A stretch of 64,000 nucleotides of DNA from Anabaenopsis elenkinii CCIBt3563 (GCF_015245355.1 NZ_CP063311.1:889313-953312); one strand, 5' to 3'. Shown: positions 46,933 through 55,400, counted from the first letter of the stretch. Notes: a model not told the origin generated them from the sequence alone. Made by a program: numbers and translations.

Positions 46933-47132
46933 CGCGAGCTAAAGGGTATTGTGTTTATCTTAATACTTATTGGCGAATTATTGCAGTATTTTGGGTGATT
47001 TTCAGAAGCGGGAGGGTCAAAATTGCATACATTCATCGGGTAAGGAGAAAAAAACGCCAAATTGGCGACATTAATAGAATTTTATTTGTTAAAGTATTGA
47101 TTGTAAAAGACTTGTGGGCTTTATATCCAAGC

Positions 47133-47340
47133 ATTATTACACTTCATGAGCATTAACTGCGGTACTAATTCCGATACTTCTGTTAATTCTGCTCTATGAC
47201 TTGAAGATTGCTGCTAGATTTTCTGTAGTGATCTCGACCCATCCCTTCTTCTCGCAAAAGGGACAAGTAGAATCATAAGTCCTTGTTGATTTACTCCTAT
47301 CTATACCTCGTTCAACTATGATGTGAACGAGGTTTTTTCA
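47133..47340 (+). ncRNA. Candidate small RNA ending in a strong terminator
   Basis: TTGATT (47097-47102), an 18-base spacer and TTATAT (47121-47126) resemble a sigma-70-type promoter and would start an RNA near 47133. The terminator at 47305-47338 would end it, giving about 205 nt. Inside are further short stems such as CCCTT/AAGGG (47240-47262). No open frame of useful length lies between. Size is like 6S RNA, but I could not recognise a 6S central bubble. The existence is inferred from the terminator; the start is a guess. Confidence 0.3.
47305..47338 (+). terminator. Strong Rho-independent terminator on the plus strand
   Basis: ACCTCGTTCA (47305-47314) and TGAACGAGGT (47324-47333) are perfect reverse complements with a 9-base loop, and TTTTTT follows from 47333. 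It is one of the best terminators in the window, yet all neighbouring genes for several kilobases run on the minus strand. The minus strand has no T-run after the stem. Confidence 0.85.
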
Positions 47341-47391
47341 ACATGAAATCACTTGAAGAAAAATTTAAGAATTTTTCTGATGTGTGAAAAA

Positions 47392-49131
47392 TTAACTAAA
47401 AGCATTGAAATTCATGGTATATTCAGACATGGGTAAAAACCGCCAATTAGAGCTACCATCGAGTTCTAACACATACTCATGATATTGCAATAGACTAGGG
47501 CGGTGTCCCACACTAATTAATGTAGTTTCCTTGGCTTTGAGTTGTTCATACAGCTTCTTCTCATTGGCTAAATCCAACGCACTTGTAGCCTCATCTAGGA
47601 TGACATACCTAGGTCTAGTTAGTAGGAGTCGCGCAAAGGCTAGGCGCTGTTGTTCTCCTAAAGACAGAAGATTGGCCCAATCTAACTCAATTTCAAAGCC
47701 ACCAAATCTTTCTGGTAAATCTGGTAAGTTCACCTCTTCTAAGACATGACGCATTTTACTTTCGCTGATATCATTGTCAGGGTTGGGGTAAAGTAGCTGA
47801 CTGCGCAACGAACCTAGAACCATATAAGGACGTTGGGGTAAAAACATGATTTCCGATAAAGCAGGACGGATAATTTGACCAGTCCCCGCATTCCATAATC
47901 CGGCGATCGCCCTTAATAAAGAACTCTTACCACTACCACTATTCCCCACAATTACCAGACCCTCACCGGGTTGTAAGCTAAATGGTAAATCCCGAACTAA
48001 AGTGCGTTCATAGTTGGGGGTCAACAGGGTCACACGACGCAACGCCAGCTGAGAATCTTCTGTGACATCAATAGTGGTCATTCCTGAGGGGGGTTGGTTT
48101 GTGGTTTCCAGCACTTCGGCTAAGTCCCCCATCCGTTCAATCCCAGCTGCAAAAGCTGTTAAATTTTCAAACTGACTGACTACCACAGATAAAGCCCGGA
48201 AAATCTGACTAAAGGCGATCGCAGCTTGGGTAAATGTCCCAAATTCAGTATCACCCGCAAAGTAAATCGGTGCAATCACCAAATAAGGAAGTGCTGAAAC
48301 AAAATAATTATAGCTGGTGGTAAAAAAGCCTAAATTACGTTGCCAATTTATCAACAACTCAAAGTTACTAACTGCTTTGAGAAAACGCTGTTTTAGCTGT
48401 AGTATTTCTTCAGGTTCACCTTGATAAAAAGCGATGGATTCGGCATTATCCCGCACATGAACCAACCCATAACGGAAATCAGCCTCGCGTTTGAGTTGAT
48501 TAAAATTAATGCCAATTAACCTTTGACCGAGCCAAGCCGTTACCACCGTCCCAAATATAGCATATACAACCAGAGCCACCGATAGGGAAACAGAAATAGA
48601 TAATAAAACCCCAGTAAAAGAGATTAAGGTGATAACTGATGTCAGAATCAGTAAGGAAAAAGATAAACTAGTCCGGGTAAATGATCTAATATCCTCTGCA
48701 ATCCGCTGGTCTGGGTTGTCAATTTTCTGATTGAAATTAATTTGGTAATACGCGCGATTTTGGAAGTATTTATCAATAAAATGGTTTGTCAACCACTCCC
48801 GCCATTGTAAACCCAATTTGTCTTGCAGATAGCCAAACATGACAACAATGGGAGTACCAACGACTAATAGCCCCGCATAAATGGTAATAAATCGCCAAAA
48901 AGTTGATGTATCTTGCGTTTGGGGAAAAGTAGCTAAAGCAGTATCAACATTCCGGAAAATAAAGCTAATACTGACATTAATACCATTAACAGCTAGTGCC
49001 AATAGTAGCAACAATCCTAGTAATCCCCTAGCTTGCCATTTTTTTTCCGAAAACCAGTAGGGTTTGGCTAGCTTGAGAAATTTTTGCCACAATTGAGGGT
49101 CTAATCGTTTTGGTGGGGTTATTGTACTCAT
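47392..49131 (-). CDS. SbmA/BacA-like (ABCD-type) ABC transporter, fused permease-ATPase
   Basis: Half-size ABC transporter with the permease first. From the ATG at 49131 it has 579 residues: six membrane helices within about 25-330 (ABC_membrane_2/SbmA-BacA type, with the family stretch WREWLTNHFIDKYFQNRAYYQINF and NPDQRIAEDIRSF), then an ATPase domain with Walker A VGNSGSGKSS, signature SLGEQQRLAFARLL and Walker B YVILDEATSALD. Related proteins move peptides, vitamin B12 or long-chain acyl compounds. The upstream in-frame ATG at 49149 adds six residues. No partner gene is nearby. Confidence 0.92.
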   Translation of the reverse strand: MSTITPPKRLDPQLWQKFLKLAKPYWFSEKKWQARGLLGLLLLLALAVNGINVSISFIFRNVDTALATFPQTQDTSTFWRFITIYAGLLVVGTPIVVMFGYLQDKLGLQWREWLTNHFIDKYFQNRAYYQINFNQKIDNPDQRIAEDIRSFTRTSLSFSLLILTSVITLISFTGVLLSISVSLSVALVVYAIFGTVVTAWLGQRLIGINFNQLKREADFRYGLVHVRDNAESIAFYQGEPEEILQLKQRFLKAVSNFELLINWQRNLGFFTTSYNYFVSALPYLVIAPIYFAGDTEFGTFTQAAIAFSQIFRALSVVVSQFENLTAFAAGIERMGDLAEVLETTNQPPSGMTTIDVTEDSQLALRRVTLLTPNYERTLVRDLPFSLQPGEGLVIVGNSGSGKSSLLRAIAGLWNAGTGQIIRPALSEIMFLPQRPYMVLGSLRSQLLYPNPDNDISESKMRHVLEEVNLPDLPERFGGFEIELDWANLLSLGEQQRLAFARLLLTRPRYVILDEATSALDLANEKKLYEQLKAKETTLISVGHRPSLLQYHEYVLELDGSSNWRFLPMSEYTMNFNAFS

Positions 49132-49284
49132 TGCCAAGTTTAAGAACATCTAATAGTAATTCTGTATGACAATCTGGCAAAGTGAAAACCGTAAAACACG
49201 CTTAAACACAGATACCCATTTAAATTGTAGTCTGGAGATTTCAAAGTTAAGTGGTACACGCAATTCTTGAGGTATCTGCATATC

Positions 49285-49407
49285 CAGGAAGGTAAAAAGC
49301 AAATAGCCCTCAAGCTAGGAGAAGGGATGACAATAGAAGCGATCGCGCGAGTTACCGGATTATCTGTAGAATTAGTACAAAAATTACAGCAAGAATACCA
49401 GCCATGA
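49285..49407 (+). pseudogene. C-terminal remnant of an Rpn-type gene
   Basis: Translation from 49285 to the TGA at 49405-49407 matches the last 40 residues of the intact gene that follows (EGKKQIAL...MTIEAIARVTGLS...LVQKLQQEYQP), with one codon missing and a few substitutions. The rest of the coding sequence upstream is absent or unrecognisable. It is a remnant of a tandem duplicate. Confidence 0.8.
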
Positions 49408-49419
49408 TAGAATTTGGTG

Positions 49420-50214
49420 ATGTTTGACAACATCTGTAAATTCATCGCGGAAACATTTACCACCGACTTAGCAACATGGCTATTAGGGAAACCTGTAGAC
49501 TTAACCCAGTTAAGTCCCAAAGAACTATCTAGTGAGCCTATCCGTGCTGATGCTCTGATTTTACTGCAATCAGAGGAGACAATTCTACATCTAGAATTCC
49601 AAACCCAGCCAGATGCGTCCATTCCCTTCCGGATGGCGGATTATCGCCTGCGAGTGTATCGCCGCTTTCCCCAAAAAAGTATGCAGCAAGTAGTGATTTA
49701 TTTAACAGAGACTAAATCACCAGAGGTATATAAAGACAGATTTAAAATTGACAGCTTACAACATGAATTTAAGGTAATTCGGCTGTGGGAACAACCAACA
49801 GAAGTATTTTTAGGGAGTGCAGGATTACTACCATTCGCAGTGCTAAGTAATACTAATAATCAAGCCACAACATTACAAAGGGTAGCTGATGAAATCAACA
49901 AAGTAGCTGACAAGAGAATGCAAAGTAATCTCACAGCATCCACAGCAGTTTTAGCTGGGTTAGTATTGAAGCAAGAAGTGATTCAACGCTTATTACGGCA
50001 GGATATTATGCGCGAATCAGTGATTTATCAGTTGATTAGAACTGAAGGGAAACAAGAGGGTATACAACAGGGTATCCAACAGGGTATACAGGAAGGTAAA
50101 AAGCAAATAGCCCTCAACTTGCTAGGAGAAGGGATGACAATAGAAGCGATCGCGCGAGTGACCGGATTATCTTTAGAAGTAGTACAAAAATTACAGCAAG
50201 AATACCAGCCATGA
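49420..50214 (+). CDS. Rpn-family / PD-(D/E)XK nuclease-like protein
   Basis: 264-residue protein of the Rpn (recombination-promoting nuclease)/transposase_31-like group common in cyanobacteria. Seen: start FDNICKFIAETFTTDLATWLLG, the acidic EPIRADALILLQSEETILHLEFQTQPD (a D...ExQ nuclease core), a MADYRLRVYRRF helix, then a helical middle. The C-terminal repeat GIQQGIQQGIQEGKK and the small helix-turn-helix-like GMTIEAIARVTGLSLEVVQKLQQ are family-typical. The ATG at 49420 is chosen over TTG at 49414. It is framed by decayed copies on both sides. Such proteins can cut DNA and promote recombination; this one's activity is unknown. Confidence 0.85.
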   Translation: MFDNICKFIAETFTTDLATWLLGKPVDLTQLSPKELSSEPIRADALILLQSEETILHLEFQTQPDASIPFRMADYRLRVYRRFPQKSMQQVVIYLTETKSPEVYKDRFKIDSLQHEFKVIRLWEQPTEVFLGSAGLLPFAVLSNTNNQATTLQRVADEINKVADKRMQSNLTASTAVLAGLVLKQEVIQRLLRQDIMRESVIYQLIRTEGKQEGIQQGIQQGIQEGKKQIALNLLGEGMTIEAIARVTGLSLEVVQKLQQEYQP

Positions 50215-50226
50215 TAGAATTTTGTG

Positions 50227-50289
50227 ATGTCATTAAACATCACAAAATTCATCGCGGAAACATTTGCCACCGAGTTGGCTAGGGTGTAG
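50227..50289 (+). pseudogene. N-terminal remnant of an Rpn-type gene
   Basis: ATG at 50227 opens 20 codons that match the start of the intact upstream gene (KFIAETFATELA compared with KFIAETFTTDLA), then diverge and stop at TAG 50287-50289. Nothing homologous follows. It shows that a third gene copy once lay here. Confidence 0.75.
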
Positions 50290-50319
50290 TATAACAGGAC
50301 AATAGCCATATTGCCTTCA

Positions 50320-50351
50320 ACAAAGCCCATTAATTAGCCTTGGGGCTTTGT
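50320..50351. terminator. Hairpin between the Rpn remnant and ABM-like gene
   Basis: ACAAAGCCC (50320-50328) pairs perfectly with GGGCTTTGT (50343-50351), with a 14-base loop. It touches the stop codon of the minus-strand gene. No T-run is present on either strand. Confidence 0.45.
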
Positions 50352-50713
50352 CAACGTCTAAAACCATACTCAAGAGTAAAAAACTGCGGCTTCAATTCGG
50401 CTAAGGGTTCCCTGAGTTTACTTAGTTCGGCTTCTGGTCCGTGAATTTCCAAACGAGTCAGCTGGGCAATCTTCAGAGCTTCTTCGAGTAATGAACCAAC
50501 ATTATCAAGATGAGTTAGCAGTCCCTCTGCATCTTCATAGCCTTCACGACAGTGAACTTGGTCTTGATCAAAACTAAATCCATAATAGAGACACCTAGAT
50601 TCCTCACTAGTTTGTTTGACAAACTGCTCACACAAATCCTTGAAAGCGTCTAGCTTACCACTATTAACTTTGAAGTAGGGGACAATGGTACAGCATTTAT
50701 CTTGAGTGGACAT
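50351..50713 (-). CDS. ABM-like (antibiotic biosynthesis monooxygenase fold) protein
   Basis: 120-residue protein with a dimeric ferredoxin-like alpha/beta barrel pattern: a beta strand TIVPYFKVNSGKLDAFKDLCEQFV, a CLYYGFSFDQDQVHCREGYEDAEGLLTHLDNV core, and a C-terminal TRLEIHGPEAELSKLREPL. This fits the putative quinol/ABM monooxygenase family in size and strand order. The substrate is unknown and several members are not enzymes. It is downstream of ppsA on the same strand, 90 bases away. Confidence 0.68.
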   Translation of the reverse strand: MSTQDKCCTIVPYFKVNSGKLDAFKDLCEQFVKQTSEESRCLYYGFSFDQDQVHCREGYEDAEGLLTHLDNVGSLLEEALKIAQLTRLEIHGPEAELSKLREPLAELKPQFFTLEYGFRR

Positions 50714-50803
50714 AAATTTCTTGTGGTAATTGTTAACGTGGTTATCTACATGAAATTAGATTTACCACATCTTTAAGCAAACTTATTGGGTTCGATGCCA
50801 ATT

Positions 50804-53254
50804 CTAGATATTTTCTTCTACCTTTGCTATCTCCAATAGCGTCTTTAAAACCGAATCGGGATTAAGACTAATAGAATCAATTCCTTCTTCCACTAAAAAC
50901 CGGGCAAATTCTGGGTAATCGCTGGGTGCTTGTCCACAAATGCCGATTTTACGCTGCTGCTTTTTAGCGGTTTGTATAGCCATTTTCACCATTTCCTTAA
51001 CTGCTGGGGTGCGTTCGTCAAACAAATGTGCTACTAATCCCGAATCTCTATCTAATCCTAGAGTTAGCTGGGTTAAGTCATTGGAACCGATAGAAAAGCC
51101 ATCAAAAACTTGTGCAAACTCCTCAGCCATAATCACATTACTAGGTAACTCAGACATGACATAAACCTGTAAGCCATTGACACCCTGTTTGAGATGATTT
51201 TTTGCCATTTCCGCCAACACTAAACGCCCCTCATCGGGAGTGCGACAGAAAGGAATCATGGGAATGACATTAGTCAAACCCATATCATCACGCACCCGCT
51301 TGATGGCCTGACACTCCAGAGCAAAACCTTCTCTGTAACCCGGGTCATAGTAACGTGATGCACCGCGCCAACCCAGCATGGGGTTTTCTTCCTTCGGTTC
51401 AAACTGCTGACCGCCTAAGAGATTAGCATATTCATTGGTCTTGAAATCTGACATTCTCACAATTACTGGCTTAGGATAAAAAGCCGCAGCAATTCTACCT
51501 ATACCCTGGGCTAATTTATCGACAAAATACTGGGGTTTATCTTCGTAAAGGGCGGTAATTTGATTAATTTTGGTTTTGACAAATTCATCTTCTAACCTGT
51601 CATAGTGAATCAAGGCCATAGGGTGAACTTGGATGTGGTTAGCAATAATAAATTCTGTCCGGGCTAAACCTACGCCATCATTGGGAATTGCAGATAAACT
51701 TAATGCTTCTTGGGGGTTACCCACATTCATTAAAATTTGGGTACGGGTCCGAGGTAAGTTTTCTAAAGCAACTTCTTTGATTTCAAAGGGTAACAAGCCA
51801 TGATAGACTTTACCTTCATCACCCTCGGCGCAAGAGATAGTGACTTCTTCACCGGTTTTTAATACTTTTGTAGCATTACCACATCCCACAATTGCGGGTA
51901 CTCCCAATTCTCGCGCAATAATCGCCGCGTGACAGGTGCGCCCACCAGCATTAGTAATAATCGCCCCGGCGCGTTTCATAATTGGTTCCCAGTCTGGGTC
52001 TGTTCTCTGTGTTACTAATATGTCTCCTGGTTCAAACTGTTCAATCTTATTGACATTTAAAATTAGCTTGACTTTACCTTGAGCAATGGCTTCGCCAATG
52101 GCGCGACCAGTCACTAGGGGTTGGGGGGGGGTGGCTTGTTTATCGGTTGTGAGTAAATGATAGCTGCGTAAGATATTCCCTGTTTTCTGTGATTGGACTG
52201 TTTCGGGACGGGCTTGGACAATGAATAATTGATTAGTAATACCATCTTTAGCCCATTCAATATCCATGGGGGAGTAATTACCGTTGGCTTGGGTATAGTG
52301 GTCTTCTATTAAACAAGCCCAATGTGCCAGTTGGAGAATTTCGTTATCACTGAGGGCAAATTGACCTTGTTCTGTTTCCGGAACTGGGACATTTTTTGTA
52401 TGTTTTGAGCCATCATCATAAATCATTTTTAGCTCTTTGCTGCCCAATTTCTTATCGATGATGGGGCGAAAACCTGCTTTTAATGTCGGTTTAAATACGT
52501 AGTATTCATCGGGGTTGACGGTTCCTTGAACTACGTTCTCTCCTAAACCGTAGGCGGCGTTAATTAGTGCTGCATCTTTAAAGCCGGTTTCGGTGTCAAT
52601 GGAGAACATGACCCCGGAGGTGGCTAGGTCGGAACGAACCATTTTTTGAACGCCGACGGTCAAGGCAATGCTAAAGTGGTCAAATCCCTTGGTGTGGCGA
52701 TAGGAAATGGCGCGATCTGTAAATAAGGATGCAAAGCAACGATGACAAGCTGCTAGCACTCCCTCGACACCGACAACATTTAAGTAGCTTTCTTGCTGTC
52801 CTGCAAAACTGGCGTCGGGAAGGTCTTCGGCGGTGGCGCTAGAACGAACAGCTACATCTGTAGCTGTATGATATTTCTCACATAATTTTAGGTAAGCGGT
52901 GGCGATCGCTTCCCGTAAGTCTTGAGGAAACGGTGTTTCCATCACTAGCAATCGGGCTTTTTTCCCTCGTGCTTTTAAATTTGTGACATCTTCAACATCC
53001 AAGTCAGCAAACAGTTGACGTAATTTGGCTTCTAACCCTGCTGAGGCGATGAAATAGCGATAAGCGTAGGCGGTGGTAGCAAATCCCGTAGGGACGTTCA
53101 CCCCTTGATGTGTCAGTTGTTGAATCATTTCCCCTAGTGAGGCATTTTTCCCACCTACTAGGGGTATATCACTAATACCAATTTCATCAAACCAGAGAAT
53201 GAGCGATCGCGCTTTATCAGATTGAAGCAATGTATTTTCAAATACTGTAACCAT
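50804..53254 (-). CDS. ppsA: Phosphoenolpyruvate synthase
   Basis: PpsA makes PEP, AMP and phosphate from pyruvate and ATP, feeding gluconeogenesis. The 816-residue protein has an ATP-grasp-like N-terminal domain (PLVGGKNASLGEMIQQL, VAVRSSATAEDLPDASFAGQQESYLNV), the phosphohistidine domain GGRTCHAAIIARELGVPAIVG around residue 437-457 with the swivelling His, and the C-terminal PEP-binding barrel (GVGLARTEFI, GSNDLTQLTLGLDRDSG, GICGQAPSDYPE with the catalytic Cys). Length matches bacterial PpsA (about 790-815) and rules out PPDK. Probably transcribed alone or with the downstream ABM-like gene. Confidence 0.96.
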   Translation of the reverse strand: MVTVFENTLLQSDKARSLILWFDEIGISDIPLVGGKNASLGEMIQQLTHQGVNVPTGFATTAYAYRYFIASAGLEAKLRQLFADLDVEDVTNLKARGKKARLLVMETPFPQDLREAIATAYLKLCEKYHTATDVAVRSSATAEDLPDASFAGQQESYLNVVGVEGVLAACHRCFASLFTDRAISYRHTKGFDHFSIALTVGVQKMVRSDLATSGVMFSIDTETGFKDAALINAAYGLGENVVQGTVNPDEYYVFKPTLKAGFRPIIDKKLGSKELKMIYDDGSKHTKNVPVPETEQGQFALSDNEILQLAHWACLIEDHYTQANGNYSPMDIEWAKDGITNQLFIVQARPETVQSQKTGNILRSYHLLTTDKQATPPQPLVTGRAIGEAIAQGKVKLILNVNKIEQFEPGDILVTQRTDPDWEPIMKRAGAIITNAGGRTCHAAIIARELGVPAIVGCGNATKVLKTGEEVTISCAEGDEGKVYHGLLPFEIKEVALENLPRTRTQILMNVGNPQEALSLSAIPNDGVGLARTEFIIANHIQVHPMALIHYDRLEDEFVKTKINQITALYEDKPQYFVDKLAQGIGRIAAAFYPKPVIVRMSDFKTNEYANLLGGQQFEPKEENPMLGWRGASRYYDPGYREGFALECQAIKRVRDDMGLTNVIPMIPFCRTPDEGRLVLAEMAKNHLKQGVNGLQVYVMSELPSNVIMAEEFAQVFDGFSIGSNDLTQLTLGLDRDSGLVAHLFDERTPAVKEMVKMAIQTAKKQQRKIGICGQAPSDYPEFARFLVEEGIDSISLNPDSVLKTLLEIAKVEENI

Positions 53255-53425
53255 CTGTATTACCTCTTAAGTAGACGCTCTGGTTGTCAGTGATTGCTAA
53301 AATATTTTTCCCATGTTCAATTTTATCCTTAATACTTGGTATTGTGCTATTGGATGCAACAATATAGTTAGGAAAATTAAATTTTCGAGATAATAGCCAG
53401 AGCAAAATTGTATATTCATCACACA

Positions 53426-53830
53426 ATGTCACAACTAGAAAGACTACTTCAAATGGCTGAAGATGAGCTAACCCAGTACAGTACTGATGCGCGCAAAATT
53501 GAAAAAATGCGCCGTAAAATTGGTTTATCTGTATCCATTGGGGAACAAAGGCAAATTAAAGCCCAACTACTAGCCACCATGAAGTCTAGTATTATTACTA
53601 ATATTGTCGAAGAACAAAGGCAAGCAGTAGCTTTACCATTTTGGGGAATTGCTGGATTAGGTTTATTATTCGGAATTTCTCTTAATCAACCCCTACTGTT
53701 ATTAACAGGTTTACTAGGGAGTGTAGCAGCCTTCCGAATCCAAAAGTGGGGATGGCAATTACAAGCCAAGCGTTTATTATTACAAACCTTGGAAGATATT
53801 GAGGCGCGGGTATCCCCACCCAGCAACTAA
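53426..53830 (+). CDS. Conserved small membrane protein with N-terminal coiled coil
   Basis: 134-residue protein from the ATG at 53426 (a TTG at 53408 would add six residues). The first 65 residues are charged and helical (SQLERLLQMAEDELTQYSTDARKIEKMRRKIG), probably a coiled coil. Two membrane segments follow near residues 72-86 and 89-105, then a basic amphipathic tail. I do not recognise a named family. It diverges from ppsA across 171 bases. Coding seems likely because of length, ATG and even codon use. Confidence 0.6.
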   Translation: MSQLERLLQMAEDELTQYSTDARKIEKMRRKIGLSVSIGEQRQIKAQLLATMKSSIITNIVEEQRQAVALPFWGIAGLGLLFGISLNQPLLLLTGLLGSVAAFRIQKWGWQLQAKRLLLQTLEDIEARVSPPSN

Positions 53831-54281
53831 AGCCGAGCCATCAATATAAACAACTGCGCAATTCTTATGTATTGCAAGAGGGTAACATCCTGCTGATGGT
53901 ATACAAATCTATTGCTAGCTAGTTGAAAACTCTAACCATAGATGAAATTAATTTCCCATCTGTTCCAGCAAAAGATGATTACTGCTATAGTCATTCAATT
54001 GTAGAGTAAATATTAAGGATAAAATATTTCAGAATCAATGTGTAAAATAGAACATTATACTACTATATATGCCGTAGTTCTTGCCATAACTGACATTTAG
54101 CATAATGTCAATCAAGAGCTTAACAAAGATGGTAGGCTTAATTGGCACTCTTTGTTACTCATAAGATATCCAGTGAACTGAAAATAGCAAATCCTTTATA
54201 CAAGAGATTAGCTAAATTAATAAAGTAACCATTGTTACTTTTAATCTGTTGGTACTAGTCAAAGGAAAGGAGGTAGTAACT
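53831..54281. other. AT-rich intergenic region before the TerB-like gene
   Basis: 451 bases without an open frame of note. Contains the perfect hairpin TGACATT/AATGTCA at about 54091-54110 and the inverted repeat at 54222-54241. A strong Shine-Dalgarno (AAAGGAGG at 54266-54273) precedes the ATG at 54282. A 14-mer TCCTGCTGATGGTA at 53888-53901 also occurs at 46843-46856. Confidence 0.55.
54222..54241. promoter_or_regulatory. Perfect 8-bp inverted repeat upstream of the TerB-like gene
   Basis: AAAGTAAC and GTTACTTT are exact complements with a 4-base loop CATT, 40 bases before the ATG and 24 bases before the Shine-Dalgarno. It could be an operator or a 5' UTR hairpin. T's follow the stem, but the position directly in front of a gene with a strong ribosome site makes a terminator unlikely. 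Confidence 0.45.
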
Positions 54282-55343
54282 ATGACTAAATATGACCAGG
54301 TTTTTAATTCCAAAAAGACCACCAAAGAATCATTGACTCCAGAAGAAGCCGTAGCGGCCATAGCCGTGGTGACAGAAATTGCTCAATATTCCGTAGAAGA
54401 AGCGGATGGGGAAGTTTTAGCGAGTATCCTGTGGGATTTTGAAGTTTTTGAGGAGTACTCAGAAGATGACATCACCCAAATAGTTGATAGACTCATAGGT
54501 ATTGCCGCACAAGAGGGACTAGGAACCCTATTTAATGCAGCCAGTCGGCGGCTTACAGACGAACTAGTCCTAGATGGTTTTGCAGTGGCGGTAATGGTGA
54601 TTATAAATGAGGACGATTTAACTATTCCCAAAGACAAACAGCCGTATCTCAAGCAATTACAGCAAGCCTTAGACCTAGAAGATGAAGAAGCCTATGAAAT
54701 TATACAAGATGTAATTGCTGCCTATCAAGAAGGAGAAGAAGCACTTTACCTAGAAGAGGAAAACGATACAATTCCACAGAGAGATTATGGGGAAGATGTA
54801 TATGAGTCACCCTCTGGCAATTTTTCAGTTCCTATTCCTGTTGACCCACAGCAGGGAGGTCAGGTAGAAAGTGAAGATGGGGTAGTGGGCTTTTTTGACA
54901 GTTTTGGTACGATGCTCAGAATTGATTATTACCCCATATCCTCAGAAAACCTAGAACAAGTAGAATCAATTGGACAGGAGGAATACTTACAATCAATTTT
55001 ACTCAACAAGTATGTTCCCGAAGTAATTTTTACCAATCTGCCGAGGGCGGAAGTCATATATACTGAGTATTTAAAAAACGCTATTGAAGGTTCTTTCTTT
55101 GCGTTAATTGATATGCCGCAGGGGTCAACCATTATCCAAACACAAAATAACGGTAATACTCACAGACTAGACGCATACCGAGGGCTGTTAGCATTTATGC
55201 ATTCTAACTATTTATATATAGTTAGCAGTCAGGAAAGTTTTGAGAAGGGTGAAAAACCCAGTAATATTAAAGAAGGAGCCGAGGAGATTAAGGAGAGTAT
55301 TTTAGATTTTGTGGAAACAATAGAGTTCATCGAGACAGATTAA
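54282..55343 (+). CDS. TerB-like N-terminal domain protein of unknown function
   Basis: 353-residue acidic protein. The ATG at 54282 is fixed by a strong Shine-Dalgarno 8 bases upstream. The first 145 residues resemble a tellurite-resistance TerB-like helical domain (EEAVAAIAVVTEIAQYSVEEADGEVLASILWD, VLDGFAVAVMVIINEDDLTIPKDKQPYLKQLQQAL), with the acidic D-x-D-rich helices typical of that fold. After an acidic linker, residues about 170-345 form a second domain (SPSGNFSVPIPVDP...GVVGFFDSFGTMLRIDYYPI...AEVIYTEYLKNAIEGSFFALIDMP) of an unknown type. No tellurite genes are near. The TerB assignment is by pattern only. Confidence 0.6.
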   Translation: MTKYDQVFNSKKTTKESLTPEEAVAAIAVVTEIAQYSVEEADGEVLASILWDFEVFEEYSEDDITQIVDRLIGIAAQEGLGTLFNAASRRLTDELVLDGFAVAVMVIINEDDLTIPKDKQPYLKQLQQALDLEDEEAYEIIQDVIAAYQEGEEALYLEEENDTIPQRDYGEDVYESPSGNFSVPIPVDPQQGGQVESEDGVVGFFDSFGTMLRIDYYPISSENLEQVESIGQEEYLQSILLNKYVPEVIFTNLPRAEVIYTEYLKNAIEGSFFALIDMPQGSTIIQTQNNGNTHRLDAYRGLLAFMHSNYLYIVSSQESFEKGEKPSNIKEGAEEIKESILDFVETIEFIETD

Positions 55344-55379
55344 AACTTGTGCTATCAAAGCATAGTGGGAACGTGATAA

Positions 55380-55400
55380 CCCCTGAGATTTATCCAGGGG
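55380..55400 (+). terminator. Hairpin after the TerB-like gene
   Basis: CCCCTG (55380-55385) pairs with CAGGGG (55395-55400) across 9 bases, 36 bases after the stop. No T-run follows. Probably a processing or stop signal; evidence is modest. Confidence 0.35.

Larger units (their letters stand above)
46746..47391. other. 646-base gene-poor region with a plus-strand terminator
   Basis: The gap between two minus-strand genes holds no supportable coding gene. It contains a perfect 14-bp palindrome GCAGTAGCTACTGC at 46919-46932, a promoter-like pair at 47097-47126, a strong plus-strand terminator at 47305-47338, and an AT-rich perfect inverted repeat AGAAAAATT/AATTTTTCT at about 47358-47379. The upstream regulatory region of the caspase gene must lie at its left end. 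No tmRNA, 6S, SRP RNA or RNase P consensus was recognised. Confidence 0.6.
49281..50289 (+). repeat. Direct repeats flanking the Rpn-type gene
   Basis: Copy 1 at 49281-49483 and copy 2 at 50085-50280 align nearly throughout, with an offset of 804-807 bases and one 3-base indel. Each copy spans the last 40 codons of one gene, the short junction, and the first codons of the next. The arrangement is that of a tandem gene array whose outer members have decayed. Recombination between copies would delete or amplify the intact gene precisely. Confidence 0.85.

Noticed and set aside
47343..47387. 14-codon open frame right after the terminator
   Set aside because: Too short, no ribosome site, overlaps an AT-rich inverted repeat.
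49140..49622. 160-codon minus-strand open frame
   Set aside because: It lies opposite the Rpn gene start and repeats; composition is that of an antisense shadow.
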